From positions 682,001 through 746,000 of the forward strand of contig AP014719.1 in NCBI GenBank assembly GCA_001549895.1: DNA of 64,000 bases. The letters run 5' to 3'. The translations under genes and the position numbers were made by a program. The stretch comes from Arthrobacter sp. Hiyo8. GTDB taxonomy: Bacteria; Actinomycetota; Actinomycetes; Actinomycetales; Micrococcaceae. Of this stretch, positions 40,849 to 50,093 are shown piece by piece (the first letter of the stretch is position 1; each line of letters begins with the position of its first letter). The notes beneath the pieces are model-generated. The model had not been told where the DNA came from, ran no database searches, and saw only the letters and a program-made list of their open reading frames with translations.

Positions 40849-42821
40849 CAGGTATCCTGCAATGCCTTTGCTTCTTCGGAGGATTTCAATTGCCAGGGGA
40901 CGCTGGCCACCATGACGCCGGGTTCAAAGTGGAGCCTGGCCTTGATGCGCAAGGCGGTCTGGTTGTGGACGAGCTGTTCCCACCACTTGCCGACGACGTA
41001 TTCCGGGATGTAGACGACGATCAGGTCGCGCGGGGAATCGCGGCGCATGTTCTTGACGTAGTCCAGGATCGGCGTGACGGTTTCGCGGTACGGGCTCGCC
41101 AAAACGGTCAGCGGCACAGGGATGTCCAGCTTGTCCCAGGCCTCGACGGTGTGCGCGGTTTCCTCGTGGTCGATGTCGACGATGATGGCGTCCAGCCGGG
41201 ACGGCCTCGACGCCCGCGCGTAGGCGAGGGCGCGCAGCACCGGTTTGCGGACGTGGGACACCAGGAGCACGGCATGGACCCGGGTAGGCAATGCACGCGG
41301 GGAAGAATCCTCGTCAACGGCCAGTTCCTTGGCCACGTTGTCGTAGTGGGCGCGGATGCTCCACATGATGAGGAACAGGACGAACATCGCGAGAAGGGCG
41401 ATCCAGGCACCCTGTTCGAACTTGGTGATCAGCACGATGGTCAACACCAGCGCCGTCATGGCGAAGCCGAGCATGTTGATGGTGCGGGACTTCACGATCC
41501 TGAGGCGGAGGGCTTTGTCCTGCGCAAGTTTGAGTTCCCTGCCCCAGTGACGCACCATGCCCAACTGGCTCATCGTGAAGGAAATGAAGACGCCCACGAT
41601 GTACAGCTGGATGAGCTTGGTGACATCGGCGTTGAAGGAAATGATGAGGACCAAGGCGCCGGCAGCAAGGGCGAGGACGCCGTTGCTGAAGGCCAGGCGG
41701 TCTCCGCGGGTCCGAAGCTGGCGGGGAAGGTAGCCGTCCTGGGCGAGGATGGACCCCAGGACCGGGAATCCGTTGAACGCCGTGTTGGAGGCGAAGACGA
41801 GGATGACGCCCGTCGCGGCGACAACAACGTAGAACGGGATGGACCCGGCGCCGAAGATCGTCTGTGCAATCTGGCTGATGGCAGGGTTCTGGATGTAGTC
41901 GTCCGGGAGCGGCTGGCCATGCAGGAGGAATTCCTTGGCCGGATCCAGCACGATGTGGACCTTGGTGGCATTGGCAAGGTAGATGATGCCCGCGAGCATG
42001 GCCGAGGCGATGACGCCGAGCAGCAAGAGCGTAGTGGCGGCGTTCTTGCTCTTGGGCTTCTTGAAGTTCGGCACACCGTTGCTGATGGCCTCCACACCGG
42101 TCAGTGCGGCTGCGCCGGAGGAGAAAGCCCGCAGCAGCAGGAACGCACCTGCCAGGCCCACGAGTCCCTGGTCGAATCCCTCTTGCGGGACGATGGTGAA
42201 GGCTGCAGAGGGAGCCTGGCCGAGTTGGCCCGTGGCCGCCTGGAAGATACCGACGGCCGTCATGCCCAGGATGGAGAACATGAAGATGTAGGTGGGAACC
42301 GCGAAGACACTGCCCGCTTCCTTGATTCCGCGCAGGTTGACGAGTGCCAGGACGATGACGCCGACTGTGGCGATGAGCGCCTGCTGCCCGTGCAGCGAGG
42401 GGATCGCCGTGGTCAGGTACGCCGCGGCGGAGGACATCGACACTGCGACGGTGAGGACGTAGTCCACCAACAACGCGGCGGCGACGGTCAGGCCAGCGAA
42501 CTTCCCCAGGTTGACGTTGGCGATTTCGTAGTCGCCGCCACCGGAAGGGTAGGCGTGGACGTTCTGCCGGTACGAGGCAACAACCGTGAGCAAGACCACC
42601 ATGACCGCGAGGCCTACGAGCGGCGAAATAGCCACGGCACTCACGCCCGCGAGGGCCAGCGTCAGCAGGATTTCGTCAGGGGCGTACGCCACGGAGGACA
42701 GGGCGTCCGAGGCGAAAATCGGCAGGGCAATGCGCTTGGGAAGCAGGGTGTGGGCCAGGCGGTCGTTCCGGAACGGCCGCCCCACCAACACCCGCTTCGC
42801 GGCGTTGAGAATTGTCAGCAC
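40848..42821 (-). CDS. KimA-like APC-superfamily potassium transporter
   Basis: An intact 657-residue protein. About 12 membrane segments occupy residues 30-470, starting with LPIFASDALSSVAYAPDEIL, which resembles the KimA/YdaO family of high-affinity K+/H+ symporters. A soluble C-terminal domain follows (VHAVLLVSHVRKPVLRALAYA, cut; later DAIIVDIDHEE), like the KimA cytoplasmic domain. In mycobacteria the homologue also neighbours the ceoB/ceoC trkA genes, here divergent by 110 bases. Potassium as cargo is therefore likely but inferred. The GTG at 42821 has no good ribosome binding site. Confidence 0.78.
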   Translation of the reverse strand: MLTILNAAKRVLVGRPFRNDRLAHTLLPKRIALPIFASDALSSVAYAPDEILLTLALAGVSAVAISPLVGLAVMVVLLTVVASYRQNVHAYPSGGGDYEIANVNLGKFAGLTVAAALLVDYVLTVAVSMSSAAAYLTTAIPSLHGQQALIATVGVIVLALVNLRGIKEAGSVFAVPTYIFMFSILGMTAVGIFQAATGQLGQAPSAAFTIVPQEGFDQGLVGLAGAFLLLRAFSSGAAALTGVEAISNGVPNFKKPKSKNAATTLLLLGVIASAMLAGIIYLANATKVHIVLDPAKEFLLHGQPLPDDYIQNPAISQIAQTIFGAGSIPFYVVVAATGVILVFASNTAFNGFPVLGSILAQDGYLPRQLRTRGDRLAFSNGVLALAAGALVLIISFNADVTKLIQLYIVGVFISFTMSQLGMVRHWGRELKLAQDKALRLRIVKSRTINMLGFAMTALVLTIVLITKFEQGAWIALLAMFVLFLIMWSIRAHYDNVAKELAVDEDSSPRALPTRVHAVLLVSHVRKPVLRALAYARASRPSRLDAIIVDIDHEETAHTVEAWDKLDIPVPLTVLASPYRETVTPILDYVKNMRRDSPRDLIVVYIPEYVVGKWWEQLVHNQTALRIKARLHFEPGVMVASVPWQLKSSEEAKALQDT

Positions 42822-42931
42822 TCCGCAAAGCTACTCTGAATCGAACGCGATGTCATGACGGCGGACTGGCTTCCGCGACTTGCCCCGGTAGAGTCTTACC
42901 GAGCGGCATGCATAAGAGTGAAGGAGAAACC

Positions 42932-43606
42932 GTGGCTCACTTTGTGATCATGGGTTGCGGACGAGTTGGCGCAACGTTGGCGCACACCTTGGAAGACGCC
43001 GGCCATTCGGTGGCAATCATCGACCAGGACGACCGTGCTTTCCGCCGCCTGCGCAGCGGGTTCACCGGCAGGAAAGTCACCGGCGTCGGCTTCGACCGGG
43101 ACACCCTCAAGCAGGCAGGTTGCGAGGAAGCGTACGCCTTCGCCGCCGTCTCCAGCGGTGACAACTCCAATATCCTCGCCACCCGGGTAGCCCGTGAGAC
43201 TTTCCATGTTTCGCATGTTGTTGCACGCATCTACGATCCCGGCCGCGCCGAAATCTACCAGCGCCTGGGCATCCCCACGGTAGCCGCCGTGCGCTGGAGC
43301 GCGGACCAGGTCCTGCGCCGGATCCTGCCTGAGCAACACTTGGCGGGCGACTACCGCGAACCCTCGGGCCGGTTGGTTTTGTCCGAAGTGGACCTCGACC
43401 AAGGCTGGATCGGGCACCCGCTGACTGCCATCGAGGCAGCATCCGGAATCCGTGTCGCTTTCCTCACCCGTTTTGGAGAGGGCGTCCTGCCCCAGGCCGG
43501 AACGGCGTACCAGGAGGGCGACACCGTGCACGCCATGTTGAATCTGGACCGCAGCGCCGAGGTGGCGCGCATCCTTTCCAGCGCACCTGCCAAGGAGTCT
43601 GAGTGA
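42932..43606 (+). CDS. TrkA-type potassium regulatory protein 1 (CeoB-like)
   Basis: An intact 224-residue cytoplasmic K+ transport regulator. The N-terminal RCK Rossmann fold has the NAD motif FVIMGCGRVGATLAHTL, then AVSSGDNSNILATRVARE; a TrkA-C domain follows (VLPQAGTAYQEGDTVHAML). Start is GTG at 42932, after AAGGAGAAA. It overlaps the second trkA gene by GTGA. It should gate a K+ channel or transporter according to NAD(H) or nucleotide state; the KimA-like permease next door is the obvious candidate partner. Confidence 0.87.
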   Translation: MAHFVIMGCGRVGATLAHTLEDAGHSVAIIDQDDRAFRRLRSGFTGRKVTGVGFDRDTLKQAGCEEAYAFAAVSSGDNSNILATRVARETFHVSHVVARIYDPGRAEIYQRLGIPTVAAVRWSADQVLRRILPEQHLAGDYREPSGRLVLSEVDLDQGWIGHPLTAIEAASGIRVAFLTRFGEGVLPQAGTAYQEGDTVHAMLNLDRSAEVARILSSAPAKESE

Positions 43607-44332
43607 AAGTCGTTATTGTCGGCGCGGCAGCGTCGGTTCATCGATCGCGCGTGAATTGCTCGCCCACAAACACGAGATCATGCTGATCGACCTCAAACCG
43701 GAGGTCATCGGTCGCAGCGGGCTCCGCGGGGCGCGCTGGCTCGTGGGCGACGCGTGCGAATTGAGCACGCTGCAGGAAGCGAAGCTGGAAGGGGCCGACG
43801 TCGTCGTGTCCGCGACCGGCGACGACAAAGTCAACCTCGTGGTGTCCTTGCTGGCCAAGACCGAATTCGGTGTGGGCCGCACGGTTGGCCGGGTCAACAA
43901 TCCCAAGAACGACTGGATGTTCAACGATTCCTGGGGCGTCGACGTCGCAGTCAACACCCCGCAGCTCATGACGGCGCTCGTGGAAGAAGCCGTGGAAATC
44001 GGTGACCTCGTCCGCTTGCTGACCTTGCAGACGGGCGTCTCCTCACTCGTGGAATTCACCGTTCCCCACGACTCGCACATCATCGGCAGCACCGTGGGCG
44101 GCATCGAATGGCCCGAAGACGCCACCCTGGTGGCGATCCTTCGGGACCATGCGCCCATCACGCCGAGCCGCGACGACGTGATCGACGGCGGCGACGAGCT
44201 GTTCTTCGTCACCACCATTGCGGCTGAGGACGGCCTCAGGGGCTGCTTTCCCCGTCCGCCGCGGACCACGGCTCAGTTGACGTCGAAGAAGAGTTTTCGG
44301 ATCAGTCCGACGACGACGGCTTCGACGGCTGA
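43603..44332 (+). CDS. TrkA-type potassium regulatory protein 2 (CeoC-like, frameshifted)
   Basis: The partner RCK protein, about 243 residues after repair. The start VKVVIVGAGSVGSSIARELL needs one G restored near 43625. Then come GDACELSTLQEAKLEGADVVV (cut), FGVGRTVGRVNNPKNDWMF and the TrkA-C segment SHIIGSTVGGIEWPEDATLV. A second missing G near 44243 restores an acidic tail ending DDDGFDG with stop at 44330. The tail overlaps the convergent DUF3159 gene by 31 bases. Confidence 0.85.
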
Positions 44333-45091
44333 GGATCACGATCCGGCTTCTGGCCCGGCACCGGCCGGGTCAGAAGCCAGGCAATCCAGAGCCAAGGATG
44401 TATAGCGGAGCGCCCATGATCAGCCTCATGGTAGCGAGCGCGGCAAGGCCGGGTTCGCCCATGAAATACAGGGGCACCTGGACCACCAGCCGTAGTGCCA
44501 GGACGGCAATGACTACCCACGTGCCGATGGCGTAGGCCCGCAGGCGCTCCGGGTTCTTCCGCCATTCGAAGCCCTCGTTGCGGACGAATCCGAAAAGCAG
44601 GCCGGCGATCGGCCACTTGAGCAGGATCGACAGCACCATTCCGGCGATGTAGGCGATATTCGTATAGAAGCCCAGGACGTAGAAATCCTCGGCCTTGCCG
44701 GTGGTGTTCGCGAGCCAAGCGGAGATGGCGACGCCGGCGATCCCCGCAAGCGCCTGGGTCAACGGGCGCCGTTGGACAAGCCGGACTACGGTGAAGACGG
44801 CTGCCGCCGCGAGGGAGGCGATCAGGGACGCCGGAAGGTCGCGGGTGACCATGAAAGCGATCAGGAAGACGAGGCCTGGCACGATGCTCTCGGCTATGCC
44901 CTGGACACCCCGGCGGATTTGAGGATATCCACGTGCCCGTGGCTGTTGCGTTGGAGTCCGGCTTTCTCGGCATAGCCGGCGGCAATGTCCGCAATGCTCG
45001 GCCCCTGGGCGCCCTGCCTGGCCTCCTCGGCCGAGCCGGGCTCCTCCTCCGCTGGTTTTTCGTGGGGGCCGGATCCATTGGCGACGGTCAT
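44302..45091 (-). CDS. DUF3159 membrane protein (frameshifted)
   Basis: An actinobacterial membrane protein of unknown function, about 263 residues. A hydrophilic N-terminus (MTVANGSGPHEKPAEEE) is followed by about six membrane segments, including SIVPGLVFLIAFMVTRDLPA, WLANTTGKAEDFYVLGFYTN and YAIGTWVVIAVLALRL. Two missing bases, near 44908 and 44374 (GGG read as GG), break the frame; the repaired end is IAWLLTRPVPG followed by a charged tail. The ATG at 45091 follows GCAGGAG and overlaps the upstream gene as ATGA. Confidence 0.8.
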
Positions 45092-45440
45092 TGGTGCTCC
45101 TGCCGGGAGAGGATTTCGTAGCGCGGATTGAACATTGTGGGCATCCCGTCTTTCGGCGTGACCATGCCCTCGAGCCGCAGGACCGTCCCTGGTTCAATAC
45201 CGGCACCTTGCGGCGCCCGAGCCAGATGACGCGGAGCCGGGTCAACGGACCGGTGTCGCCCCTATGCGCAATCCGGTCGACGACGATAGCCGAGAAGTGT
45301 GCTTGCTCATTGGCGGGCTGGTAGGTGACCGACTCGATGAAACCCGTGCAGTCGACCCTGCCCCGGACAGGGAGTTCAGTGAGGGGCAGGGACGCCGAGC
45401 TGCCATGGGCGGCAGCGGCACGCGCCGCTTTGTCAGCCAA
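45088..45440 (-). CDS. OB-fold nucleic acid-binding domain protein (frameshifted)
   Basis: A small protein of about 117 residues with an OB-fold pattern: LPVRGRVDCTGFIESVTYQP, AHFSAIVVDRIAH, LRVIWLGRRKVPG and a closing strand near EPGTVLRLEGMV after repair. One missing G near 45206 breaks the frame. A TTG at 45440 with CCCGGAG upstream is the best start and overlaps the DUF3710 stop. Similar small OB proteins lie next to DUF3710 and DUF3159 genes in other actinobacteria (from memory). Nucleic acid binding is inferred. Confidence 0.75.
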
Positions 45441-46181
45441 TCTGGGTGATCTCCGGGCCGCGTTCCGGCCGCTGAAGCTCCGGCGTTTCATGGGGAGCGC
45501 CGTGCTGGCCGGAGGCCACAGCATCCTTGGGAAGCTTCAGCTGAAGCAACTCGCGGGGCGGCATGGGTTGTCTCCGCGAATGACCACAACCTTGCGGAAG
45601 AGGTTCTCCAGTCCTTCGGCCGCTTTCCTGTCCAAGGCCGCGTTGCCGCCGATGACGCCACGGAGGAACCAGCGGGGTCCGTCCACGCCCATGAACCGGG
45701 CGGCCCGGAAGCCACGGCCGCCGTCGGCGGATTCGGTGGGAAGCTTGGCGATGAGTTCCGTGCCGAAGGTGCCGACGATCTCCTCGACTTCGCCTCCTTG
45801 GCTGGATACGGACTGGCCGATTTGTTCGCGGATCTCGTCCCACAGCCCTTCGGAGCGTGGCGCGGCAAATGCTTGGAGCTGGAGGCTCGAGCCATCGAGG
45901 TCCATGGTGACGGCCACTACCCGCTGGGTTGCTTCTTCGACTTCGAGGCGCAATTGAAGGCCCTCGGAAGGCTCGATCAGCAAGGCGCCAAGATCCACGT
46001 AGCCATCCTGGCTATCTATTTCGCTGGCATCCAATGGCCCCTTGGACAGGCGGAAGTCGCCCTTGGCGGCTCCACTGGCTACCGTGCCGGCGTCCTGCTG
46101 CGTCGTCGCGGCATTGGCCTGCTCAGTACCGTTGTCTTTCGGCTGCTCAGCCTTGGACTTCTTTCCGCGCCCAAAAAGCAT
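45433..46181 (-). CDS. DUF3710 protein (frameshifted at 3' end)
   Basis: A soluble actinobacterial protein of unknown function, about 249 residues. It starts MLFGRGKKSKAEQPKDNG (basic, disordered) and then carries the family core GPLDASEI, YVDLGALLIEPSEGLQLRLE and FMGVDGPRWFLRGVIGG. One missing C near 45566 breaks the frame after VVIRGDNP; the true end reads PPRELLQLKLP and a short polar tail. CTAAGGAG precedes the ATG. It lies downstream of dut on the same strand. Confidence 0.83.
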
Positions 46182-46291
46182 CGGGTTGTCTCCTTAGTAG
46201 TGGTCTATCCCCAGTAAACCGCAGACTGCCCATCAACTCGCGGGCAGCATGGCAATCAGCTCCGTGCGGCGCCGATTGTCGAGGGTTGTTG

Positions 46292-46812
46292 CTAGCTCAC
46301 GGCCGGCGCGAAGCCTCCGGTGGATCCAAAGCCGCCGGTGCCGCGCGAGGTGTCGGACAACTCCTCCACGGATACGAACTGCGCATACTCGACGCGCTGG
46401 ATCACCATTTGAGCAATTCTATCGCCGCGCTTGAGTTCGATTGCGTGGTTTTGGTCGGTATTCAAAAGCGTCACGGAAATTTCACCTCGGTAGCCGGCAT
46501 CAACCGTCCCGGGAGCGTTCACCACCGTGAGTCCGTGCTTGGTTGCCAGCCCTGACCGGGGGTGGATCAGCGCGACAAAGCCGTTCGGCAGTGCGATTGA
46601 GACGCCGTGGGAACAAGCTTCCGCTCACCCGGCGCAAGCGATACGTCCGCGCGGGCCCGAAGGTCCGCCCCGGCGTCACCGGGGTGGGCGTAGGACGGCG
46701 CTTCCAATCCGGCGTCGAGCATTTTCAGTTGGACCTGAAGGGTCGGCGCGCCGTATTCGGCGGAGGTGTCTGCTGGCTGGCTACTGCTGTCTCGTGGCTC
46801 ACAGTCACACAT
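46292..46812 (-). CDS. dut: dUTP diphosphatase (frameshifted)
   Basis: Dut hydrolyses dUTP to dUMP, keeping uracil out of DNA. Its five motifs are visible: [13 protein letters not shown] (I), [12 protein letters not shown] (II, after repair), [15 protein letters not shown] (III), [14 protein letters not shown] (IV) and the glycine-rich tail [11 protein letters not shown] (V). One missing G near 46603 breaks the frame between I and II. The start is uncertain: ATG at 46812 is my choice, while a GTG 12 bases upstream or a later GTG is possible. About 173 residues. Confidence 0.9.
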
Positions 46813-46911
46813 TCTATCGCCCACGGAGTGCTTCCCCGGTTGCGGCTGCACGCCGGCCGCAGGGCATGAGGGGCGTTAATTCCCGGGGCACAGTCCCGAT
46901 AAGCTGGTGGT

Positions 46912-47410
46912 ATGCCTGAATCGACTGCTTCCGTACCCGCGCCGCACCATTCCTCGAGTGGAACGGGCGTCCTGTTTACGGAAAAGCTCTGGCCCTCCCC
47001 CTGGATTTGGATTGTGGTGGTCGGCTTGTCCGCCGCGGGCATCTTGATGTTCGCGCCGATCAGCATCACCGCGGGATTATCGCCGCGCTGGTCCTCTTTG
47101 CGATCATGACCACCATGCTGGTGTTGTCCACCCCGGCGATTGTGGTGGACCGGGACACCGTCCAAGTGGGACGCGCTACTATCCAGCGCGAGTTTGTCGG
47201 CGCCGTCACCGCGTACCGCAAGGACGAGGCCACCGCGGAGCGCGGAACCCGTCTCCACGGACTGGCGTTCCTGTGCCTCCGGGGCTGGATCGATCCCGTG
47301 GTGCGTATTGAAATCACCGACCCGGCGGACCGCACCCCGTACTGGTTGACGTCCACGCGCCGCCCGAAGAACTTCTGGCAGCGCTGTCCACGCAGTCTTC
47401 GCGAGGCTAG
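46912..47410 (+). CDS. DUF3093 membrane protein (frameshifted)
   Basis: An actinobacterial protein of unknown function, about 166 residues. Two membrane segments (WPSPWIWIVVVGLSAAGILM and ALVLFAIMTTMLVLS) precede a small soluble domain with VQVGRATIQREFVGAVTAY and PYWLTSTRRP. Two missing bases near 47075 and 47360 break the frame; the repaired end is EELLAALSTQSSRG. It is divergent from dut (99 bases apart) and convergent with the DUF4193 gene, sharing a CTAG with it. Confidence 0.8.
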
Positions 47411-47706
47411 CTTTCGCATTCCTTGCAATAAAGGTGCCCGTCCTTCTCCCGCGCAATCTGGGAGCGGTGTTTGACGAGGAAGCAATTGAAGCACGTAAAT
47501 TCGTCCGGTTGCGGAGGCAGGACGCGGACCAGCAGCTCTTCGCCGGACAAGTCCGCCCCGGGGAGCTCGTAGGCGTCCGCGAGGTCAGTCTCATCGATGT
47601 CAACAGCCGATGACGACTGTTTTTCGGTGCGATGCGACTTGAGTTCCTCGATCGAGTCCTCGGTGTCTTCTTCGGTCTTCCGAGGGGCGTCGTAGTCCGT
47701 TGCCAT
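47407..47706 (-). CDS. DUF4193 protein, zinc-ribbon-like
   Basis: An intact 99-residue protein found across actinobacteria. The N-terminal half is acidic (MATDYDAPRKTEEDTEDS), and the C-terminal part has CFNCFLVKHRSQI and YCKECES, four cysteines that probably bind zinc. GAAGGGA precedes the ATG at 47706. Its function is unknown; some genomes keep it near sepH and dut, as here. Confidence 0.87.
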   Translation of the reverse strand: MATDYDAPRKTEEDTEDSIEELKSHRTEKQSSSAVDIDETDLADAYELPGADLSGEELLVRVLPPQPDEFTCFNCFLVKHRSQIAREKDGHLYCKECES

Positions 47707-47988
47707 GGTCCCTTCTTCGTTCTCCTTGCACGTCACGCAGGGCTTGCGATCCTGTCGACCGGAACCTCGCCCGGTCTAAGGATGTAACGCAGCGGGCCGC
47801 ATTTTTGTGCCCGATATCGGGCAGATTGTCCTCCCGGATGTCTCGAATGTCCATACCCCGGTGCCGATCGCCTGCGCACGGAATGCCGGAAATCGCGGAA
47901 TATCGCGGCGCGCCCTTTGTCCTAGTAGGAAAAGGCCGTACCGGGTGGCAGAGTTTCGAATGTCAGATAGGCCATGGTGGAGGATTTT
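47707..47988. other. divergent intergenic region between DUF4193 and sepH genes
   Basis: No coding frame is convincing. It must hold the promoters of both neighbours. I see a partly palindromic stretch around 47891-47915 (AATCGCGGAATATCGCGGCG) but cannot assign a regulator. Confidence 0.5.
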
Positions 47989-49353
47989 ATGCGGGATCTA
48001 CGGCTGGTTGGCGTCCACGACGACGGCGGACATCTCCTGTTGAGCGGTACCGGCGGCGAGATGTTCCAGCTTCCGATTGATGAGGCGTTGCGGGTTGCAG
48101 CGAGCCGGACACCTGCCCAGGTGGCCGCACGTTCCTCGATCACGCCCGTCGCCATGTCCCCCGTGACATTCAGTCACGCATCCGCAGCGGCGCTACGGCC
48201 GCGGAAGTGGCGGAGCTGTCCGGGATGCCGCTCGCCAACGTGCAGCGGTATGAGGGCCCTGTGCTTGCAGAACGCGAGTACATCGCCCAGCAGGCACGCA
48301 AAGTCGAAGTCGCTGCCCCTGCCCCGGCCAGGACGCCTACCGCGCAGCGTTCGGCGATGAACCCGCAAGCCTGGGCGAAATGGTCGCACACCGGCTCACG
48401 GCCCACGGAATCGATTCCTCTAGCGTGGAATGGGATTCCTGGCGCCGGACCGATGGCACGTGGACCGTCGTCGCACGCTTCGAAACCAAGCCAGGCAGCC
48501 TGGAGAGCATCGGCGAAGAACCGCCCGCGATGTGGACGTTCCATCCCGCCCGCAAATCCATCCAGAACGCCAACCGCTGGGCCAGCAGCTCAGCGAACTG
48601 GAACCCCTTGATGGGCCCGTACCGGCGCGGCGGCTCGCGGCCGTCTCCGACCGGCCCTTTGACTTTGAGGCCGATGCCGGGACCGCCGCACGCGCGGCTG
48701 CCGCCGCCGCCACGAAGGAAGCCGATGGGCTCCTTGACATGTTGCGCTCGCGTCGCGGACAGAGGCTGGGACTTGACGAAGACAGTGACGACGCGTTGGC
48801 GCTGCTTCTGAGCAGCGGCGTTCCGGCTGCGCATCCACGTCCTGGTGACGTCGACGACGAACGTGCGGACAGCGACGCAGCTGACAAAGAGCCGGCCGAT
48901 ACGGAAACGGACCAGCAGCCTGAATCCGGGCCGGCCCCAGCCGCCGTGACGCGCGTGCATCCATGCTGTCGCGGCTGAGCCTGGCCCCGAAGCATGACGA
49001 CAAGGAAGACGATTCCCTCCACCTTCACGACGGCGTCAGCACGGACACCCGTGAAATCACGGTGATCCCCGGTCCGCTGCGCCCCGTGACCATGTTGCGC
49101 GGCAGGAACGATCACGACGGTCAGACCGGCCAGGACGAGGCGCGAACCCCGGGAGCAGCATCGCCGCGGGCGGGCTTGGACGAATTGCTCGGCGGCGCTC
49201 CCGGCGGGATCGCGAAGAGCCGAAGCCCACCCGTTCCGGGCAGAAGGATGAAGAAACTTCCGACGCGGGAGCGGCCGAGCGCCAGCCGTCACGGCCAAGC
49301 GCTCCAGCATTCCGAGCTGGGATGAAATCGTCTTCGGGACGCGCGGAGACTAG
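47989..49353 (+). CDS. sepH: septation protein SepH (frameshifted)
   Basis: SepH promotes FtsZ assembly in actinobacteria. The start MRDLRLVGVHDDGGHLLL is typical, followed by a helix-turn-helix-like region (GATAAEVAELSGMPLANVQR, after repair), then VEWDSWRRTDGTWTVVARFE, TFHPARKSIQNANRWA and a long disordered Ala/Asp-rich C-terminus. That ends with the conserved SIPSWDEIVFG motif. About six missing bases break the frame (near 48165, 48330, 48575, 48958, 49225 and 49300). The repaired length is about 456 residues. The ATG at 47989 follows GGTGGAGG. Confidence 0.86.
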
Positions 49354-49376
49354 GCAGCGTTCAATTCGTTGCGGCT

Positions 49377-50093
49377 TCAGCCGGCACCGTGCCAAAGGCA
49401 AGCGTCGACGTCGAACGGCAGCAACTGATCCCGGCTCGCCATGAGATTGGCTCCATGAGCGGTGACCCGGCGCATGTAGTGCCTTCGGCATAGGGTCTCG
49501 TACCCGACAACCGGGTGCGACGCGTCGATTTGCTCCGGGGTGACCTCCGCTTGTCCGGCCTCCCTGGCAACGTCTCCCACCACGACTTGCTCGCCTTCAA
49601 CCACCATGATGCCGTCCACGGTCCGCGCATTGTGTGTCGCCCGGCGGCCGCACCAGCAAAGCGCTTCCACTTGCAGGACTTGGACCCGGTCCGCGAGCTC
49701 GACGAAACGCTGGGATCCGGGGAACAGCCGGGTGCGGAAGTCGGACGTGATTCCGAAAGCGAACACGTCTACGCCCATCTCGTCAACCACGCGCGCCAGC
49801 TGTTCCACTTGCCCGGGTGAGTAGAACTGGGCTTCGTCACAGATCAGGTAGTCCACCTTGAGGCCCGTGGTCCGGCGTCGGACAACTTCGTCCCAGAAAT
49901 CGGTGGTGTCAATGACTTCCACGGCGTCCGTCTGGAGCCCGAGACGGCTGGAGATGACGGATCCGCCGGCGCGGTCGTTGCAACTGAAGCGGACCCCGCC
50001 CCGGCCGCGGGCACGGTGGTTGTAATCCATCTGCAAGGCAAGGGTGGACTTGCCGCAGTCCATGGTTCCGGAGAAGAAAATGAGTTCAGCCAC
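49377..50093 (-). CDS. tdk: thymidine kinase
   Basis: Thymidine kinase salvages deoxythymidine. The intact frame has the P-loop FSGTMDCGKSTLAL, the DEAQFYSPGQVEQLA segment with the catalytic glutamate, and zinc cysteines in CWCGRRATHNAR and YETLCRRHY. The GTG at 50093 is favoured (238 residues), since VAELIFFSGTMDCGKS is the usual family start. The open frame continues upstream, but that part belongs to the C-terminus of the neighbouring phosphodiesterase. It is convergent with sepH, 23 bases apart. Confidence 0.92.
   Translation of the reverse strand: MAELIFFSGTMDCGKSTLALQMDYNHRARGRGGVRFSCNDRAGGSVISSRLGLQTDAVEVIDTTDFWDEVVRRRTTGLKVDYLICDEAQFYSPGQVEQLARVVDEMGVDVFAFGITSDFRTRLFPGSQRFVELADRVQVLQVEALCWCGRRATHNARTVDGIMVVEGEQVVVGDVAREAGQAEVTPEQIDASHPVVGYETLCRRHYMRRVTAHGANLMASRDQLLPFDVDACLWHGAG

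Noticed and set aside
40890..42839. 649-codon open frame on the plus strand
   Set aside because: It mirrors the KimA-like permease gene; its product is dominated by Gly, Asp, Arg and Glu without recognisable motifs.
42822..42931. c-di-AMP (ydaO) riboswitch before the KimA-like gene
   Set aside because: Only 110 bases separate the divergent genes and none of the conserved riboswitch blocks is visible.
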